NCBI GenBank assembly: GCA_034434515.1
Contig: DAOTZA010000016.1
Location: 1 to 57,259 of the forward strand
DNA length: 57,259 nucleotides
Direction of reading: 5' to 3'
From: NAK19 sp034434515
GTDB lineage: Bacteria > Chloroflexota > Anaerolineae > Anaerolineales > UBA4823
The position numbers were made by a program, and so were the translations under genes. The stretch's first letter is position 1. Every line of letters begins with the position of its first letter. The notes under the pieces were generated by a model. That model did no database searches, was not told the origin of the DNA, and was given only the letters and a program-made list of their open reading frames with translations. Below, in pieces: positions 51,794-57,259 of the stretch.

Positions 51794-51924
51794 GCTATTT
51801 GCTTTTGGCACAGCCCCAACGGGGCTCAACGGTTGGGGCTGTGTCAATAGGGTGAAATTTTATGCTTGGATAGCTTCCAGTGGGAGATTGTAAATTGGCT
51901 ATTTACTTTTGGCACAGCCCCAAC
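51794..51924. repeat. 27-base direct repeat and strong hairpin after the permease
   Basis: GCTATTTGCTTTTGGCACAG... (51794-51820) recurs at 51898-51924 with one mismatch. The first copy's CACAGCCCCAAC (51809-51820) pairs perfectly with GTTGGGGCTGTG (51832-51843), giving a strong 12-15 pair hairpin 17 bases past the permease stop, a probable terminator lacking a U-run. The second copy has no complementary arm. The rest of the 412-base gap to 52203 shows no credible gene. Confidence 0.65.
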
Positions 51925-52203
51925 CTCATAAGCAGACAAGATGATATCGAATACTCGATTGGAGTTTACATTTAGGAATGCGAAGCCGTTCATCATCCTC
52001 CCAGAAGAAGGAGATTGTCTTCTCCTCGCCAATTTCTAAATACCGCCAGGATTATGGGATCAGGATTTATAATTATAGTCCTCACACAGCTTCAATAGAG
52101 CGCAATTACGCGCAGGTGTTAAGACAGGCGGATGTAAGTTCATCTCGCTTAACAGCAGCAGAATAAGAGTTAAATTCGTGACACAAGAAATAGGAAGACA
52201 ACC

Positions 52204-53037
52204 ATGACCCAACCCATCCTGGAAATCGAAGAGCTCAGCTTAAAACGCGCCGAGCGGCAAATCCTAAACCAGATCAATTTGGCTATCTATCCCGGCGAAG
52301 TCCATGCCCTCCTGGGGTTAAATGGCTCAGGTAAATCCTCCCTCGCCTACACGATTATGGGATGCGAAGGCTATACCCCCGATCAAGGGCGAATTCTTTT
52401 CGAGGGAAAGGACATCACCCATCTTTCCATCACCGAACGGGCACGCTTGGGCATCACCTTAGCCTGGCAAGAGCCGGCCCGCTTTGAAGGCATTCCGGTC
52501 GGCAAATATGTTGGCCTGGGCGTCAATCCACCCGACCGAGAACGCGTCATCCAAGCCCTGGAAGCTGTAGCGTTACCCGCAAAAGTTTACGGCTATCGTT
52601 CGGCAGATAAAACCCTCTCTGGCGGAGAGCGAAAGCGGGTCGAGTTGGCTGCGGTTTACGCCATGCGCCCGAAACTGGCAATTCTCGATGAACCCGATTC
52701 GGGCATTGATATCCTCTCACTGGGCGAAATTGCAAACCTGATTCGGTGCATGGCCATTGAAGGCGTGGCTGTCTTTCTGATCACTCACCGCGACGAGCTG
52801 GTGGAAACAGCCGATCGCGTCTCTTTGATCTGCGCTGGAACAATTCTCTTCACCGGCAAACCGCTCGAAGCAAGACGCTACTTCACCAGTCGCTGCATCC
52901 CCCACCTGGAAGCCTTAGGCTCACAGCCGTGGGACATCTCTAAACCCGAAGTGCAGGAAGCCCTTGCCAGCAATGGGCTGCTCAAACTGGCTGCCCAAGC
53001 CGCCGATCGTCAAAATGGGAAGGAGCATAACCCATGA
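52204..53037 (+). CDS. SufC-like Fe-S assembly ATPase
   Basis: 277 residues. ABC ATPase of the SufC class: Walker A GLNGSGKSSL, Q-loop LAWQEPARFEGIPV, signature LSGGERKRVEL, Walker B KLAILDEPDSGIDI (SufC-type DEPDSGID), H-loop FLITHRDEL. It pairs with the SufB-like scaffold encoded next, overlapping it by four bases. No sufS, sufU, sufE or second sufB/D gene is present, matching the minimal SufB-SufC-type (SMS-like) systems reported in anaerobes and archaea. Confidence 0.9.
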   Translation: MTQPILEIEELSLKRAERQILNQINLAIYPGEVHALLGLNGSGKSSLAYTIMGCEGYTPDQGRILFEGKDITHLSITERARLGITLAWQEPARFEGIPVGKYVGLGVNPPDRERVIQALEAVALPAKVYGYRSADKTLSGGERKRVELAAVYAMRPKLAILDEPDSGIDILSLGEIANLIRCMAIEGVAVFLITHRDELVETADRVSLICAGTILFTGKPLEARRYFTSRCIPHLEALGSQPWDISKPEVQEALASNGLLKLAAQAADRQNGKEHNP

Positions 53038-54020
53038 GCACGGTTGTAAAATCGAAACATGCTATCGAAAGCCGCCCAGGTTGGGCAGACGAAATGGCCG
53101 CCATGCTTGAGGCTTATCAGCAAGCCGGCGGCGAACCGGCTGCCTTACAACTCCCTCAGGTTGCCACCCTTGTTGTCAGCGCCAATACCGTCCTGGTTGC
53201 TCACGAGATACCCGGTATACACTTTCAAGCCGAACCCTTAGAACATGGAGTCAAGGCAACCATCTACGTTGAAGCCAACGCCAAGATTGAAAACCCTGTC
53301 CACCTGTGTTTTGGAGTAATCCCCGCCGAGGGTATCCAACAAATCCTGGCAAATTACGAAATCGGCGAGGGGGCAGAAATGCAATTCCTCGCCCATTGTT
53401 CTTTTCCGAATGCCATAAAGGTTCAACACCTGATGGAAGGAACAATTTATGTTGGCAAGAATGCCAGCCTGACCTATACCGAAGAGCATTTTCATGGGCA
53501 AAGCGGCGGCGTTGAAGTTTTACCGCGCGTCCGCGTAAAAGTGGATGAGGGAGGGCGTTTCAATACAACCTTTGTCCTCACCCGCGGCCGAATTGGCAAA
53601 ATGGTTTTCGACTACGAAGTAGAGGCTGGCGATCGCGCCGTCGTTGAAATGACAACCAAAGCTTATGGTCAGGTTGACGATCAAGTGGTCGTCAAAGAAG
53701 TCGTGCGCCTCAATGGCGAAAAAGCGCGCGGGCTAACCCGCACCCGCGTTGCCGTGCGCGATCAAGCCTGCAGCCAGGTTTTTACGACTATGGAAGGGAA
53801 TGCTGCCGGAGCACGCGGTCACATGGACTGTACCGAGATCGTGCGCGATCGGGCAGTTGCCCAAAACACCCCCCTGGTGATCGTGACGCACGATCAGGCT
53901 CAAGTCACGCATGAGGCTGCCATCGGAAGTGTCAACCGCAAAGAGCTGGAAGCCTTACTTGCCCGCGGCTTAGATGAAGACGAAGCCGTTGATCTGATTA
54001 TCCGCGGCATGATTCGCTAG
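53034..54020 (+). CDS. SufB/SufD-like Fe-S assembly scaffold
   Basis: 328 residues, shorter than SufB (about 470) or SufD (about 420): the beta-helix core without the long N-terminal domain. Core signs include AEMQFLAHCSFPNAIKVQH, YTEEHFHGQSGG, GARGHMDCTEIV and, near the end, VTHEAAIGSVNRKELEALLARGLDEDEAVDLIIRGMI, the SufBD C-terminal helix motif. It carries Cys in AHCSF and in HMDCTE, possible cluster ligands. With the SufC-like ATPase it forms a two-gene minimal assembly unit. Confidence 0.9.
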   Translation: MSTVVKSKHAIESRPGWADEMAAMLEAYQQAGGEPAALQLPQVATLVVSANTVLVAHEIPGIHFQAEPLEHGVKATIYVEANAKIENPVHLCFGVIPAEGIQQILANYEIGEGAEMQFLAHCSFPNAIKVQHLMEGTIYVGKNASLTYTEEHFHGQSGGVEVLPRVRVKVDEGGRFNTTFVLTRGRIGKMVFDYEVEAGDRAVVEMTTKAYGQVDDQVVVKEVVRLNGEKARGLTRTRVAVRDQACSQVFTTMEGNAAGARGHMDCTEIVRDRAVAQNTPLVIVTHDQAQVTHEAAIGSVNRKELEALLARGLDEDEAVDLIIRGMIR

Positions 54021-54029
54021 GTGGTCTTT

Positions 54030-54043
54030 GTGACAACTGTCAC
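54030..54043. promoter_or_regulatory. GTGA-N6-TCAC palindrome upstream of arsR-ferredoxin
   Basis: GTGACAACTGTCAC, perfect six-base arms with an AC centre, ten bases past the sufB-like stop and about 50 bases before the ArsR operator. Near-identical to the 50208 site. A CRP/FNR-family activator site is the best reading; a short hairpin terminator is the alternative. Confidence 0.5.
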
Positions 54044-54096
54044 CCAAAAGACGGGTTGGATGACAGATACCAACCAAGAATTGAATATGCTAAAAT

Positions 54097-54116
54097 ACAT
54101 TCAAAAGTTTGAATGT
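54097..54116. promoter_or_regulatory. ArsR-type operator at the arsR-ferredoxin start
   Basis: ACATTCAAAAGTTTGAATGT: perfect nine-base arms around AG. It lies immediately after TAAAAT (54091-54096), a likely -10, and 18 bases before the ATG at 54134, so it covers the transcription start. It shares sequence, spacing and AG centre with the site at 50250, indicating autoregulation plus control of the permease. Confidence 0.75.
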
Positions 54117-54133
54117 ATAACTGCGAGCTGAGA

Positions 54134-54817
54134 ATGATGTATGACCAACAAGCGAAAATTTTTCAAGCAATGGCTCACCCGGTTCGCCTAAAAATTCTGG
54201 CTAAACTGGCTCTGAAGCCGTTGTGTGTTTGTGAACTGATCCAGGCAACCGGGCGACGTCAGGCATATATCTCCCAACATCTGCTTCTATTGCGCCGGGT
54301 TGGATTGGTACATTCCAACCGCCAAGGATTAAACGTTTATTACTCTCTCAACCAGGAATGTCTGCAAGAAACGGCAGCTCACCTTCAGATATTACTCACC
54401 AAACCACCTTCCAAGCTATCTCTCGCAAATTCTTTTTCAGGAGCAACGTCAATGACCAACGTTCGCAACCAACTTAACGAATGGCATGATATTCCGCGTC
54501 ATGAAATTGTTTGGTATCCAACCATTGTCACCGATCGGTGCATCGGTTGTGGTGTTTGTGTTACGTCTTGTGGACGGGGTGTATATGCCTATGATTATGA
54601 GGCCAAGCAACCAGTGGTCGTAGAACCTCTAAAATGTATGGTTGGTTGTACAACTTGTGCAACAATTTGCTTGTACGATGCGATTGAATTTCCTTCGACC
54701 GGATGGATTCGACAGTTAATTCGCGACAAAAAAGTGCTGCGGCAATCGAAAAACCTGCTCAAACAGTATCCCGAAAAGTACGATGTTCGCCTGCGAAAGC
54801 ACCAAGAGATCCAGTAA
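54134..54817 (+). CDS. ArsR-family repressor fused to an 8-Cys (2[4Fe-4S]-type) ferredoxin domain
   Basis: 227 residues from ATG 54134; an earlier ATG at 54113 lies inside the operator and is unlikely. Residues about 5-95 are an ArsR winged helix (FQAMAHPVRLKILAKLALKP, LCVCELIQATGRRQAYISQHL, LVHSNRQGLNVYYSL). The CVC pair in the recognition-helix region is the classic arsenite/metal site position. Residues about 115-200 are a ferredoxin: WYPTIVTDRCIGCGVCVTSC and CMVGCTTCATIC, eight cysteines for two clusters. An internal ATG at 54452 with its own Shine-Dalgarno could give free ferredoxin. Fusion of repressor and ferredoxin is unusual. Confidence 0.85.
   Translation: MMYDQQAKIFQAMAHPVRLKILAKLALKPLCVCELIQATGRRQAYISQHLLLLRRVGLVHSNRQGLNVYYSLNQECLQETAAHLQILLTKPPSKLSLANSFSGATSMTNVRNQLNEWHDIPRHEIVWYPTIVTDRCIGCGVCVTSCGRGVYAYDYEAKQPVVVEPLKCMVGCTTCATICLYDAIEFPSTGWIRQLIRDKKVLRQSKNLLKQYPEKYDVRLRKHQEIQ
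54439..54454 (+). promoter_or_regulatory. Internal ribosome-binding site and start for free ferredoxin
   Basis: AGGAG (54439-54443) precedes an in-frame ATG at 54452 by eight bases. Initiation here would give a 121-residue protein starting MTNVRNQLNEWHDIP, which aligns from its first residues with the separate ferredoxin at 55441 (both continue with IPR-x-EI-x-WYPT). This suggests an ancestral arsR-ferredoxin gene pair that lost its stop codon. Confidence 0.55.
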
Positions 54818-54819
54818 CC

Positions 54820-55023
54820 ATGGAACGCTGTCATAACCCCGCTAAGAAAAATCGCTGTTTGTGCATGGGCGACTGTTCCCCTTGGGGCGCTCGTCCCCCA
54901 CCTCCAAGAAGTATCGAAAAGGCAACGCTTGTGCCAGATTGTCCTGCGGCTATCATCGCTTGGGTAAAGTTGTTGAGTACAAGAAATGCTTGCATGGAAA
55001 GCAAATTACAAGATGATACGTGA
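54820..55023 (+). CDS. Small cysteine-rich protein, 67 residues
   Basis: Starts at ATG 54820, two bases after the arsR-ferredoxin stop. MERCHNPAKKNRCLCMGDCS begins the protein: Cys4, Cys13, Cys15 and Cys19 are clustered, with further Cys near PDCPAA and NACMES. No family recognised; the N-terminal cluster could bind a metal or Fe-S. No clear own ribosome-binding site, so translation would be coupled. It is in line with the Fe-S genes around it. Confidence 0.45.
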   Translation: MERCHNPAKKNRCLCMGDCSPWGARPPPPRSIEKATLVPDCPAAIIAWVKLLSTRNACMESKLQDDT

Positions 55024-55060
55024 ATAGATTCTATTTAACCACAAGATAAGGAGTACAAAT

Positions 55061-55429
55061 ATGAAAAACACCCAAAAACCGGTTTTTATCATGTGCTATT
55101 GCACGGGCGAATGCCCCGGCTTTCAGTCCCTGAACCTTTGGCAACTGGTTAATCGCGTGCGCAATGAAATGGGCGTCGAATTTGCCATTGTCCACCCCCA
55201 ACTGTGCGTTGACGATGGGGAACGTTTTTGGAAATTTGCCGCAAAGCCCGGCGTCAAATACCTAGTCGGTGGTTGCGATCCGCGAATGCAGCGAAAAATG
55301 TATAAAGACGCTCTCGACGAAGTGGGCGTTGACTTTGATTCTCAAATTACTGCGATTGACCTGCGCAATATGGAGACTGAACAGGCAATTGCCAAGGTTA
55401 AAGAAACCTTAGCTCAGATGGGTATGTAA
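55061..55429 (+). CDS. HdrA N-terminal-like redox protein
   Basis: 122 residues behind AAGGAG. Resembles the N-terminal domain of heterodisulfide reductase subunit A: FIMCYCTGECPGF (in place of VCHCG), HPQLCVDDG and the LVGGCDPRMQRKMYKDAL stretch (HdrA: A-CSPRxHE). Cys at CYCxGEC, QLC and GGC are potential Fe-S ligands. HdrA normally carries FAD and ferredoxin domains; here the ferredoxin is the separate next gene, 11 bases on. Likely an electron-transfer partner of that ferredoxin. Confidence 0.8.
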   Translation: MKNTQKPVFIMCYCTGECPGFQSLNLWQLVNRVRNEMGVEFAIVHPQLCVDDGERFWKFAAKPGVKYLVGGCDPRMQRKMYKDALDEVGVDFDSQITAIDLRNMETEQAIAKVKETLAQMGM

Positions 55430-55440
55430 GGAGAAGTGCT

Positions 55441-55728
55441 ATGGGTGAAAAATTATGGGAAGGCATTCCTCGCTCTGAAATACCCTGGTACCCAACCCTT
55501 AACCTCGATCTCTGCAACGGCTGTCAATCCTGTATTGACACATGCCCTAGCGATGTCTATGACTGGGACGAGGCTCTCGGTCATCCAATTGTCACTCGCC
55601 CCGATAACTGCGTAGTGTATTGTATGGGGTGTGCAAAAGGATGTCCAGAAGAGGCTATCACTTTTCCCAACAAAGACGAGATTGTGGCACTGGTCAAGCA
55701 ATTGCGGGTGAAGTACGCTGTTTCATAA
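55441..55728 (+). CDS. Ferredoxin, 2[4Fe-4S] type
   Basis: 95 residues. IPRSEIPWYPTLNLDLCNGCQSC then DTCPSDVYDW, and CVVYCMGCAKGCPEEAI: eight Cys in CxxCxxCxxxC and CxxxCxxCxxxC order, the same non-standard second motif as in the ferredoxin half of the ArsR fusion. The two are clearly paralogous (IPR-x-EI-x-WYPT shared). Follows the HdrA-like gene with AAGGAG five bases upstream of its ATG. Confidence 0.92.
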   Translation: MGEKLWEGIPRSEIPWYPTLNLDLCNGCQSCIDTCPSDVYDWDEALGHPIVTRPDNCVVYCMGCAKGCPEEAITFPNKDEIVALVKQLRVKYAVS

Positions 55729-55858
55729 AGCAAAGGTGGGGGATGTTTTCTGATTGCAAAATATCCCCCGCCGATCAAAACTTCGAAAGGCATCAGATTG
55801 ATCAAACCCAAAAAGCGTGCCCTTCCGTACTTAATCCAAAACGCTTTTTTTAGGATTC

Positions 55859-56113
55859 ATGAAAGAGATTCTCATCCTTCCAGTAAAAAGCTGTAAGCGC
55901 AGTAAACGGATACTCCAGTTCTTAACTGAACAGGGTATCCCGTTTCAAAGCATTGATCCTCACTCCTCTACCGGTCAAGAAATGATCGCAAAGTACAATT
56001 TTCAGGCTTCACCTGGAATTGTTGTCAACGGGAAGAAGATCAATCCGTTTGATCTCTTGATTCAACCAGACTGCCGCATAAACGAAGAGGCAGCCAGAAA
56101 AGTTTTTCTCTAA
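55859..56113 (+). CDS. Glutaredoxin-like protein with a single active-site Cys
   Basis: 84 residues, thioredoxin-like fold by pattern: ILILPVKSCKRSKRILQFL (CxxS in place of CxxC, first Cys at residue 12), PFQSIDPHSSTGQEMIAKYN, cis-Pro in ASPGIVVNGKKI, and a Cys in IQPDCRI. A monothiol-type redoxin could hold or transfer Fe-S clusters or reduce mixed disulfides; inferred from context only. It lies in the Fe-S gene run, 130 bases after the ferredoxin. Confidence 0.7.
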   Translation: MKEILILPVKSCKRSKRILQFLTEQGIPFQSIDPHSSTGQEMIAKYNFQASPGIVVNGKKINPFDLLIQPDCRINEEAARKVFL

Positions 56114-56159
56114 CTTATGTTATGATTAGGTATCTCACTCCAGAAAGGATGCAAGTTTT

Positions 56160-56561
56160 ATGGATGGTAGTTTTGAACAATCTTTTGCCGCAGAAGAAAA
56201 GGCGTTGAATGTCTTTCAAGCCGGTCGCGCCTTAGGAGAGGCGTTGGTGGAAACACCCGTTTATCAAAATTTCCTGAGCGCTCTGAAAGCGATCAACGAC
56301 GATCCTGAAATCCAACGCATTGCAACCCAAATGCGCAGCCACCGCAATGCGCTTCAAATGGGGATTAATGCACCTGACCATCAGGCTGAATTAGCTCGTT
56401 TACAAGCCGAGTTAGAAGCGCTCCCCATCGTCCAACAGTACCGCCAATCCGAAAATGAAGCTCTCGCTCTCTTCCATGCCGTCGACGATCTCATCAGCGA
56501 GTCCATCGGTTTCGCCTTTGCGCATAACGCTCACCGCAGCAGTTGCAGTTGTGGAGCGTAA
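56160..56561 (+). CDS. YlbF/YmcA (RicA/RicF)-like protein with C-terminal cysteines
   Basis: 133 residues, mostly helical: ALGEALVETPVYQNFLSALKAI, NDDPEIQRIATQMRSHRNALQ and LPIVQQYRQSENEALALFHAVDDLISESIGF match the YlbF/YheA fold. The tail HRSSCSCGA has two Cys. In Bacillus subtilis the homologues RicA and RicF, with RicT, hold [4Fe-4S] clusters through C-terminal cysteines and help mRNA processing. AGGATG precedes the start. Ten bases before the second YlbF gene. Confidence 0.85.
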   Translation: MDGSFEQSFAAEEKALNVFQAGRALGEALVETPVYQNFLSALKAINDDPEIQRIATQMRSHRNALQMGINAPDHQAELARLQAELEALPIVQQYRQSENEALALFHAVDDLISESIGFAFAHNAHRSSCSCGA

Positions 56562-56571
56562 GGAGTAGAAC

Positions 56572-56952
56572 ATGGAACTCACCCTTGAAATCAAACAGGC
56601 TGCCCTTGACCTCGCTGAGGCAATGAAAAATGACGAGACGATCCGAATCTATCTCGCTGCAAAAGAGGCTGTTGAGAACAACCCGGAAGTAGCCGGCTTA
56701 GAAAACCAGTTAATTGAACTTTATGAAAGTCTGATCACACGTCAACAACAAGGAGAAAAGTTGAGCGAGGAAGAGATTGAGGCCTTCAACAGCTTAAGGT
56801 ATCAAGTACGGGTGCATCCCCTCATTGCGCAACGAGAAAGCGCCCTGGCTCAGATCAAACCCTATCTCGCTCAAATTGCCGATGAAATCAGCTACATCCT
56901 CGGCATCGATTACACCACTCTTGCTGATGTTCGATGTAGCGGAGGATGTTAG
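56572..56952 (+). CDS. Second YlbF/YmcA (RicA/RicF)-like protein with C-terminal cysteines
   Basis: 126 residues. IKQAALDLAEAMKNDETIRIYLAAKEAVENNPEVAGLE and YQVRVHPLIAQRESALAQIKPYLAQIADEISYILGIDY follow the YlbF helical pattern; the tail RCSGGC again has two Cys. GGAGTAG lies upstream. The tandem of two YlbF-type proteins with cysteine tails mirrors the RicA/RicF pair; the third partner RicT (YaaT) is not in the window. Confidence 0.85.
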   Translation: MELTLEIKQAALDLAEAMKNDETIRIYLAAKEAVENNPEVAGLENQLIELYESLITRQQQGEKLSEEEIEAFNSLRYQVRVHPLIAQRESALAQIKPYLAQIADEISYILGIDYTTLADVRCSGGC

Positions 56953-56975
56953 CCAATACCAGGAGGATCAATAAC

Positions 56976-57259
56976 ATGAAAATTGCTGCTGTGACCGAAG
57001 ATGGCATCACCATCAGCCAGCATTTCGGGCGTGCACCGTATTATGTGGTTGTGACCATCGCAGATGGGAGAGTTGTTTCAAAAGAAGTGCGCGATAAAGT
57101 AGGACATGCCCAATTTGCCACAGAACATCAGGAAGAACACCACCCTGCCGGCAAGGAAGCTGATCCCCGGGGGCACGGCTTCGACCCGGCTGCGCAGAAC
57201 CGTCATGCCCGGATGGTTGCTGTTATTCAAGACTGCGATATCCTCTTAGCGCGCGGGAT
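56976..57259 (+). CDS. NifX/NifB-C-type metal-cluster-binding protein (cut by window edge)
   Basis: The 94 visible residues start MKIAAVTEDGITISQHFGRAP, the Nitro_FeMo-Co domain opening (SQHFGRAPYYVV), and continue with a His/Asp-rich insert (TEHQEEHHPAGKEADPRGHG) then MVAVIQDCDILLARG. Members bind Fe-S or Fe-Mo cofactor precursors, but this small form is widespread in anaerobes lacking nitrogenase. AGGAGG is eight bases upstream of ATG 56976. The 3' end is beyond the window. Confidence 0.92.
   Translation, partial: MKIAAVTEDGITISQHFGRAPYYVVVTIADGRVVSKEVRDKVGHAQFATEHQEEHHPAGKEADPRGHGFDPAAQNRHARMVAVIQDCDILLARG

Noticed and set aside
51844..52166. Open frames of about 62 residues on both strands in the gap before the sufC-like gene
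   Set aside because: No ribosome-binding site, no recognisable composition, and they cross the direct repeat.
1..57259. CRISPR array, prophage, integrative element or complete insertion sequence
   Set aside because: No regularly spaced repeats, integrase, transposase or phage structural genes were found on either strand.

Overview
The window looks like a chromosome segment of an anaerobic, non-photosynthetic member of the Chloroflexota, most likely class Anaerolineae. This is inferred from the mix of genes (FhaA/FhaB-type FHA proteins, an FtsW/RodA-PBP fusion, archaeal-type aspartate-semialdehyde dehydrogenase, DUF2721 and DUF2680-like proteins, a minimal SufC/SufB pair, a YlbF pair); no rRNA is present to prove it. 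There are no prophage, transposase or CRISPR signatures. Two tRNA-Ser genes are present.

Layout. 1-7.4 kb, minus strand: the transcription/translation operon rpoB-rpsL-rpsG-fusA-tuf (tuf cut by the window edge) with a near-consensus promoter upstream of rpoB and, unusually, no rpoC between rpoB and rpsL. 7.7-15.3 kb: a polytopic membrane protein, tRNA-Ser(GCU) and tRNA-Ser(UGA), then FHA-domain proteins, MTA phosphorylase and a fused FtsW/RodA-transpeptidase-like protein whose transpeptidase half lacks the catalytic motifs. 15-25 kb: HAD hydrolase, moaA, a Met/Gly/Trp-rich secreted protein, asd, a two-component system, Cys-tRNA(Pro) deacylase-like protein, amino-acid ABC ATPase, rtcB and a chemoreceptor remnant. 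25-30 kb: phosphofructokinase, then a padR-MFS-methyltransferase operon, an overlooked 43-residue membrane protein, a long hairpin repeat, groES and a glutaredoxin.

30-37 kb: an isocitrate/isopropylmalate-type dehydrogenase with aconitase-family large and small subunits, then an Rrf2 regulator with its own promoter and operator-like palindromes leading into cysK-metY-metA (sulfur assimilation into cysteine and homocysteine through O-acetylhomoserine). 37-42 kb: pgi, ribA, an SDR and a lipoprotein. 42-45 kb, minus strand: a frameshifted UPF0316 gene, a protein joining a B12-binding domain to a glutamate-mutase-E-like barrel, and an opine-dehydrogenase-family protein. 45-50 kb: an SDR with an unknown 495-residue partner, a TetR regulator divergent from an MscS channel with a palindromic operator, and a patatin-like phospholipase.

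50.3-57.3 kb is the most distinctive part: a COG0701-type permease, SufC/SufB-like Fe-S assembly proteins, an ArsR repressor fused in frame to an 8-Cys ferredoxin, a Cys-rich peptide, an HdrA-N-terminal-like protein, a second related ferredoxin, a glutaredoxin-like protein, two YlbF-family proteins with C-terminal cysteines, and a NifX/NifB-C-type protein. The permease and the ArsR-ferredoxin gene carry the same ArsR-like operator, and both also have a GTGA-N6-TCAC palindrome. I propose this as a co-regulated Fe-S/thiol/metal-handling system; its substrate is unknown.
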